From the NCBI GenBank assembly GCA_905233785.1, contig CAJOCV010000054.1, forward strand, positions 1-10,281: DNA of 10,281 bases, given 5' to 3'. The DNA is from an uncultured Oscillospiraceae bacterium (GTDB lineage: Bacteria > Bacillota > Clostridia > Oscillospirales > Oscillospiraceae). How positions within the stretch are numbered: position 1 is the stretch's first letter; each line of letters starts with the position of its first letter. A model generated the notes under the pieces. It was not told the origin of the DNA and did no database searches. It worked only from the letters and a program-made list of their open reading frames with translations. Both the position numbers and the translations under genes were made by a program. Positions 7,127 through 10,281 of this stretch are shown in pieces.

Positions 7127-8011
7127 ATGGTTAAAACAAACAAAGGCTGGAACATTGCCGCCAACATCGTCATGGTCCTGCTCAGCTTCCTGGCGCTGGC
7201 TCCCTTCGTGCTGCTGATCATCGCCTCTCTGACCGATGAGAGCGTGGCCATGACTTTCGGCTACAGCTACTTCCCCCAGAAGTGGTCGATCTCGGCCTAC
7301 CAGTACATCGCCAGTCAGGCCGGGCGCCTGGGCCGGGCCTATATGATGACCATTCTTGTCACCGCGGTCGGTACGGGCGTCGGCGTCATGATCACCGCGC
7401 TGCTGGGCTATATGCTCTCCAACCCCGCCCTGCCGGGGCGCAAATGGCTGAATCTGTATGTGGTCTTCACCATGCTCTTCAACGGCGGTCTGGTCCCCAC
7501 CTACATCATGTACGTCAAGACCTTTGCCATCAAGAACACCATCTTCGGCCTGATCGTGCCGAACCTGCTGTGCTCGGCCTTCCTGGTGATGCTGGTGCGA
7601 AACTACTTCGAAAACAGCATCCCGCGGGATCTGTATGAGGCCGCGCGCATCGACGGTGCCAGCGAGTTCCAGACCTTCTTCCGCGTGGCGCTGCCCCTGA
7701 GTACCCCGATCCTCGCCACCATCGGACTGATGATGGGTCTGGCCTACTGGAACGACTGGCAGAACGGTCTGTACTATCTCTCTGATCAGAGCGCCAACCT
7801 CAAGACCATTCAGAACATCCTCAACGATATTAACACCAATATCGCGTATCTCGCCAGCAACTCTACCGCAGGCGTATCGGTGACGGATCTTCCCACTCAG
7901 ACGGCCCGTATGGCCATCGCGGTGGTGGGTATCCTGCCCATCCTGGTGATCTACCCCTTCTTCCAGAAGTACTTTGCCAAGGGCATCACCATGGGCGCCG
8001 TCAAGGGTTGA
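7127..8011 (+). CDS. ABC sugar importer permease 2, LplC/MalG-type
   Basis: Integral membrane permease of 294 residues, second half of the heterodimeric channel. Hydrophobic segments lie near 11-33, 72-96, 108-130, 138-158, 192-210 and 264-280. The EAA loop is clear: YEAARIDGASEF (Glu171, Gly177) then VALPLSTPI. The C-terminus QKYFAKGITMGAVKG is the standard ending of MalG/LplC-type carbohydrate permeases. Start ATG at 7127 follows GGGAGGA (7114-7120) with 6-nt spacing. It is tightly coupled to permease 1. No ATPase gene follows, as is usual for this family, which borrows a shared MsmX-type ATPase. Confidence 0.94.
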   Translation: MVKTNKGWNIAANIVMVLLSFLALAPFVLLIIASLTDESVAMTFGYSYFPQKWSISAYQYIASQAGRLGRAYMMTILVTAVGTGVGVMITALLGYMLSNPALPGRKWLNLYVVFTMLFNGGLVPTYIMYVKTFAIKNTIFGLIVPNLLCSAFLVMLVRNYFENSIPRDLYEAARIDGASEFQTFFRVALPLSTPILATIGLMMGLAYWNDWQNGLYYLSDQSANLKTIQNILNDINTNIAYLASNSTAGVSVTDLPTQTARMAIAVVGILPILVIYPFFQKYFAKGITMGAVKG

Positions 8012-8048
8012 ACCGTTCCGATCCGATCCCACAGCATGAAACATTGAG

Positions 8049-8102
8049 AAGGAGGCTGCCCTTGCCCAAGCGACGACAAGGCGGCCTCCTTGCTGCATTT
8101 TT
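8049..8102 (+). terminator. Terminator-like hairpin between transporter and catabolic genes
   Basis: AAGGAGGC (8049-8056) pairs with GCCTCCTT (8084-8091) and the stem continues inward (8057-8064 with 8077-8083, one bulged C and one G-T pair), giving about 15 bp around a 12-nt loop. A run of five T (8098-8102) follows after a 6-nt gap. The offset T run makes it a partial rather than strong terminator. It lies 37 nt after the LplC stop and 36 nt before the esterase start. No obvious promoter is seen between it and the esterase, so read-through from the importer operon is needed. Confidence 0.6.
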
Positions 8103-8137
8103 GCCCCCGTTACCCCATCTGCAAAAGGGAGGATACT

Positions 8138-9454
8138 ATGAAAACAATCACCACTCGCTATGGAAGCATCGAAGGCCTGGAGCGGGAGGGCTATGCCCTG
8201 TTCCTGGGCGTCCCCTATGCCAAGCCCCCGGTGGGGGCGCTGCGCTGGCACCGTCCGCTGCCGCCGGAGCCCTGGGAGGGCGTGCGGGAGGCCAAAGCTT
8301 TCCCCAATCGCAGCATGCAGGAGATCCATGAGGATCCCTTTTACGACAAGGAATTTTACGATGAGGCCGCCTACCAGACCCCGGTCAGCGAGGACAGCCT
8401 CTATCTGAACATATGGACCCCGGCGAAGAGCACCGGGGAGAAGCTGCCCGTCGCCTTCTGGATCCACGGCGGCGCCTTTATGGGCGGCTTTGGGCATGAG
8501 AAGGAGTTTGACGGCGCGGCCTATTGCCGCCGGGGCGTGATCCTCGTCACCGTCAACTACCGTCTGGGACCCTGGGGCTTCCTGGCGCATCCCCTCCTAA
8601 GCGCCGAGGCCGGGGCCGAGGGCGGCCCCGCCGTCAGCGGCAACTACGGCATCCTGGACCAGATCGCCGCGCTGCGCTGGGTGCGCGAAAACATCGGAGC
8701 CTTCGGCGGCGATCCCGAAAACATCACGGTCTTCGGCCAGAGCGCCGGCGGCATGAGCGTGCAGACCCTGCTCACAAGCCCGCTGACCCGGGGCATGATC
8801 GCACACGCCGTGCTGCAGAGCTGCGTGGGGCTGAGCTATGACCACGATCTCCGCTCCGCCGAGGAGCTGGGAGAGCGGTTTGCCCGCAACGCCGGGGCGG
8901 ATAGCCTGGAGGAGCTGCGCTCCCTTACGCCGGAGCAGGTCTTTGCCGCCGCAGGGCCCATCATCATGGCGGGCTTTCCCAAGATGGAGCTGCCCTATAC
9001 CCCGATCATGGACGGCTGGGTTCTCACCGAGGGCTATGACCGCGCCATGAACGAGGGCGGCACCCATCCGATCCCCACGATCGTGGGCTCCACCCTGAAC
9101 GACATCGCCACGCAGCGCGAGGCGGTGGCGCGTGGGGAGCGCGGCAAGGTCTACGCAGGGTCTCTCGCCTGGGCAGAGGCGGAGAAGCGCCACGGCCGCC
9201 CGGTCTGGCTCTATGATTTCCGGCGGCAGCTGCCCGGCGACGAGGCCGGCGCCTTCCACTCCTCGGAGCTGTGGTACATGTTCGGCACCCTGGATCGCTG
9301 CTGGCGTCCCATGACCGAGGGCGATCGGATGCTCTCGGAGCAAATGCTGGATTACTGGACCAATTTTATGAAGACCGGCGACCCCAACGGCGAGGGGCTG
9401 CCCCGCTGGGAGGCTTTCCGCTCGCAGAAGGACGGCATGGTCTTCGACCTCTGA
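8138..9454 (+). CDS. Compact type-B carboxylesterase, alpha/beta hydrolase
   Basis: Predicted cytoplasmic serine esterase of 438 residues, shorter than the 480-550 usual for the type-B family. Seen: FLGVPYAKPPVG near 24-36, EDSLYLNIWTP at about 86-96, the oxyanion HGGAF, the elbow FGQSAGG with Ser202, and His374 in GAFHSSELWYMFG. The acid position is Asp322 (GSTLND) where Glu is classical; Asp occurs in part of the family. Only about 50 residues separate Asp322 from His374, against 95 in the esterase at the left, and the C-terminus stops right after MVFDL. No frameshift is seen, so the compact form looks natural. Start ATG at 8138 has GGGAGGA just upstream. It probably acts on an ester of the imported glycoside. 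It is a distant paralogue of the first esterase, not a recent duplicate. Confidence 0.93.
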   Translation: MKTITTRYGSIEGLEREGYALFLGVPYAKPPVGALRWHRPLPPEPWEGVREAKAFPNRSMQEIHEDPFYDKEFYDEAAYQTPVSEDSLYLNIWTPAKSTGEKLPVAFWIHGGAFMGGFGHEKEFDGAAYCRRGVILVTVNYRLGPWGFLAHPLLSAEAGAEGGPAVSGNYGILDQIAALRWVRENIGAFGGDPENITVFGQSAGGMSVQTLLTSPLTRGMIAHAVLQSCVGLSYDHDLRSAEELGERFARNAGADSLEELRSLTPEQVFAAAGPIIMAGFPKMELPYTPIMDGWVLTEGYDRAMNEGGTHPIPTIVGSTLNDIATQREAVARGERGKVYAGSLAWAEAEKRHGRPVWLYDFRRQLPGDEAGAFHSSELWYMFGTLDRCWRPMTEGDRMLSEQMLDYWTNFMKTGDPNGEGLPRWEAFRSQKDGMVFDL

Positions 9455-9464
9455 GGAACGAACG

Positions 9465-10100
9465 ATGGGAAAATGGCTTTCACCCGACTCCAAGGTCTAT
9501 CAGATCCTGAGCACCGCGGCCGGCTTCATCGCCCTGAACATTCTGTGGCTGCTGTGCTCGGCGCCGCTGCTGACCGCCGGGGTCTCCACCGCCGCCCTGT
9601 ACACGATCACCCGCAAGATGGCCAGGCACGAGTATCCCAGCATCCTGCCGGACTTCTTCAAGGCCTTCAAGGAGAATTTCAAAAAGGGCATGCTGGCAAG
9701 CCTCGTGCTGCTGCTGCCGCTGCTTTTGCTGCTGCTGTATCTGTTTCTGGGCCTCTCCGGGGGGCTGGCGGATCAGCCTCTGATGCGTGGCCTCTGCTGG
9801 GTCGCCGCGGCGGTGATCGGCGTGTTCAACTCCTACCTCTGGCCCCTGCTGGCCTGGTATGAAAACAGCCTGGACAACAGCCTGCGAAACGCGGTGCTGC
9901 TGCCGCTGAGCAATCCCTTCATCGCCCTCGCGGTGACGGCGCTGAACCTGCTGCCGGTGTATCTGCTGCTGCGGCACACTTACATGTTTTTGCGCATCAG
10001 CTTTCTCTGGCTGGTGGCGGGCTTCGCGCTCACCGCCTTTATCAACACCCAGCTGCTGCGCCTGCAGTTTCGACATGTGACCGGGGAGGACGACCTGTAA
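9465..10100 (+). CDS. YesL-like DUF624 membrane protein
   Basis: Small integral membrane protein of 211 residues with about five hydrophobic segments (14-35, 76-98, 108-130, 150-168, 172-194). The N-terminal block LNILWLLCSAPLLTAGVSTA followed by PDFFKAFKENFKKG is the hallmark of the YesL/DUF624 family. Molecular function is unknown; in Firmicutes it accompanies YesM/YesN systems and sugar ABC importers. Its start lies 10 nt after the esterase stop, and its ribosome site GAGGAAC overlaps that stop codon, so the two are translationally close. Here it is separated from the kinase-regulator pair by the importer genes. Confidence 0.88.
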   Translation: MGKWLSPDSKVYQILSTAAGFIALNILWLLCSAPLLTAGVSTAALYTITRKMARHEYPSILPDFFKAFKENFKKGMLASLVLLLPLLLLLLYLFLGLSGGLADQPLMRGLCWVAAAVIGVFNSYLWPLLAWYENSLDNSLRNAVLLPLSNPFIALAVTALNLLPVYLLLRHTYMFLRISFLWLVAGFALTAFINTQLLRLQFRHVTGEDDL

Positions 10101-10134
10101 GCGGCTTACCTGAAACGATACAAGGAGGATAACG

Positions 10135-10281
10135 ATGGCTTTTTCAAAGGATTTTCTCTGGGGCGCGGCCAGCGCCGCCCCTCAGATCGAGGGCGCCTGG
10201 AACGAGGACGGCCGGGGAGAGAGCATCTGGGACACCCTGGTGCATGAGGGCGGGCACGTCAAGCACGGCGAGAACTGCGAC
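10135..10281 (+). CDS. Glycoside hydrolase family 1 beta-glucosidase, N-terminal part (runs off the edge)
   Basis: The first 49 residues of a GH1 enzyme, cut by the window end. Seen: FLWGAASAAPQIEGAWNE and DGRGESIWD, which match the GH1 N-terminal signature (F.WG.A.A..QIEGA...DG.G.SIWD). The Gln and Glu of QIEGA line the -1 sugar subsite in the family. A proline stands where most members have Tyr or Phe before QIEG. The ATG at 10135 follows AGGAGG (10123-10128) and begins 34 nt after the YesL stop. With an ABC importer rather than a PTS next to it, an enzyme for unphosphorylated beta-glucosides is more likely than a 6-phospho-beta-glucosidase, but the fragment cannot decide this. Confidence 0.9.
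   Translation, partial: MAFSKDFLWGAASAAPQIEGAWNEDGRGESIWDTLVHEGGHVKHGENCD

Noticed and set aside
6134..8590. Very long leftward open frame (818 codons) opposite the permeases and the second esterase
   Set aside because: Its length is striking, but it spans three intact genes and two hairpins, and the translation is His/Asp/Gly/Gln-rich without motifs. Codon bias on the coding strand removes antisense stops.

Overview
The window reads as a carbohydrate-utilisation locus from a GC-rich (about 60% G+C by eye) Gram-positive anaerobe of the class Clostridia. A gut Oscillospiraceae/Ruminococcaceae-type genome is the best guess. The basis is strong GGAGG ribosome binding sites, sigma-A-type promoters, a lipoprotein solute-binding protein, and the YesM/YesN/YesL plus LplB/LplC gene set typical of Firmicutes. 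The species cannot be named from sequence alone.

Layout. (1) Positions 1-132 hold a hairpin that probably ends the first gene, and otherwise only uninterpretable edge sequence. (2) A type-B carboxylesterase (133-1704) is read leftward. (3) A 150-bp divergent promoter region (about 1705-1857) drives that esterase one way and a two-component system the other. (4) A YesM-like sensor kinase (1858-3588) and a YesN-like AraC-type response regulator (3616-4434) form an operon. (5) A 170-bp leader with an extended -10 promoter precedes an ABC importer: lipoprotein SBP with a DUF3502-like C-terminus (4605-6110), a perfect intercistronic palindrome, then permeases of LplB type (6191-7111) and LplC type (7127-8011). 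(6) After a terminator-like hairpin come a second, compact type-B carboxylesterase (8138-9454), a YesL/DUF624 membrane protein (9465-10100), and the start of a GH1 beta-glucosidase (10135 to beyond the edge).

How it may work (inference). The kinase senses an extracellular or membrane-associated cue and phosphorylates the AraC-type regulator, which turns on the importer promoter. The SBP and two permeases take up a small glycoside or oligosaccharide. No ATPase gene lies in the window, so a shared MsmX-type ATPase encoded elsewhere is likely. The two cytoplasmic esterases would remove acyl groups and the GH1 enzyme would split the beta-glycosidic bond. The combination suggests an acylated or ester-linked beta-glycoside, possibly plant-derived, as substrate. 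All families are known. The less ordinary points are the gene combination, the compact second esterase, and the two RNA hairpins that partition the operon. No mobile element, CRISPR array, tRNA or rRNA was seen.
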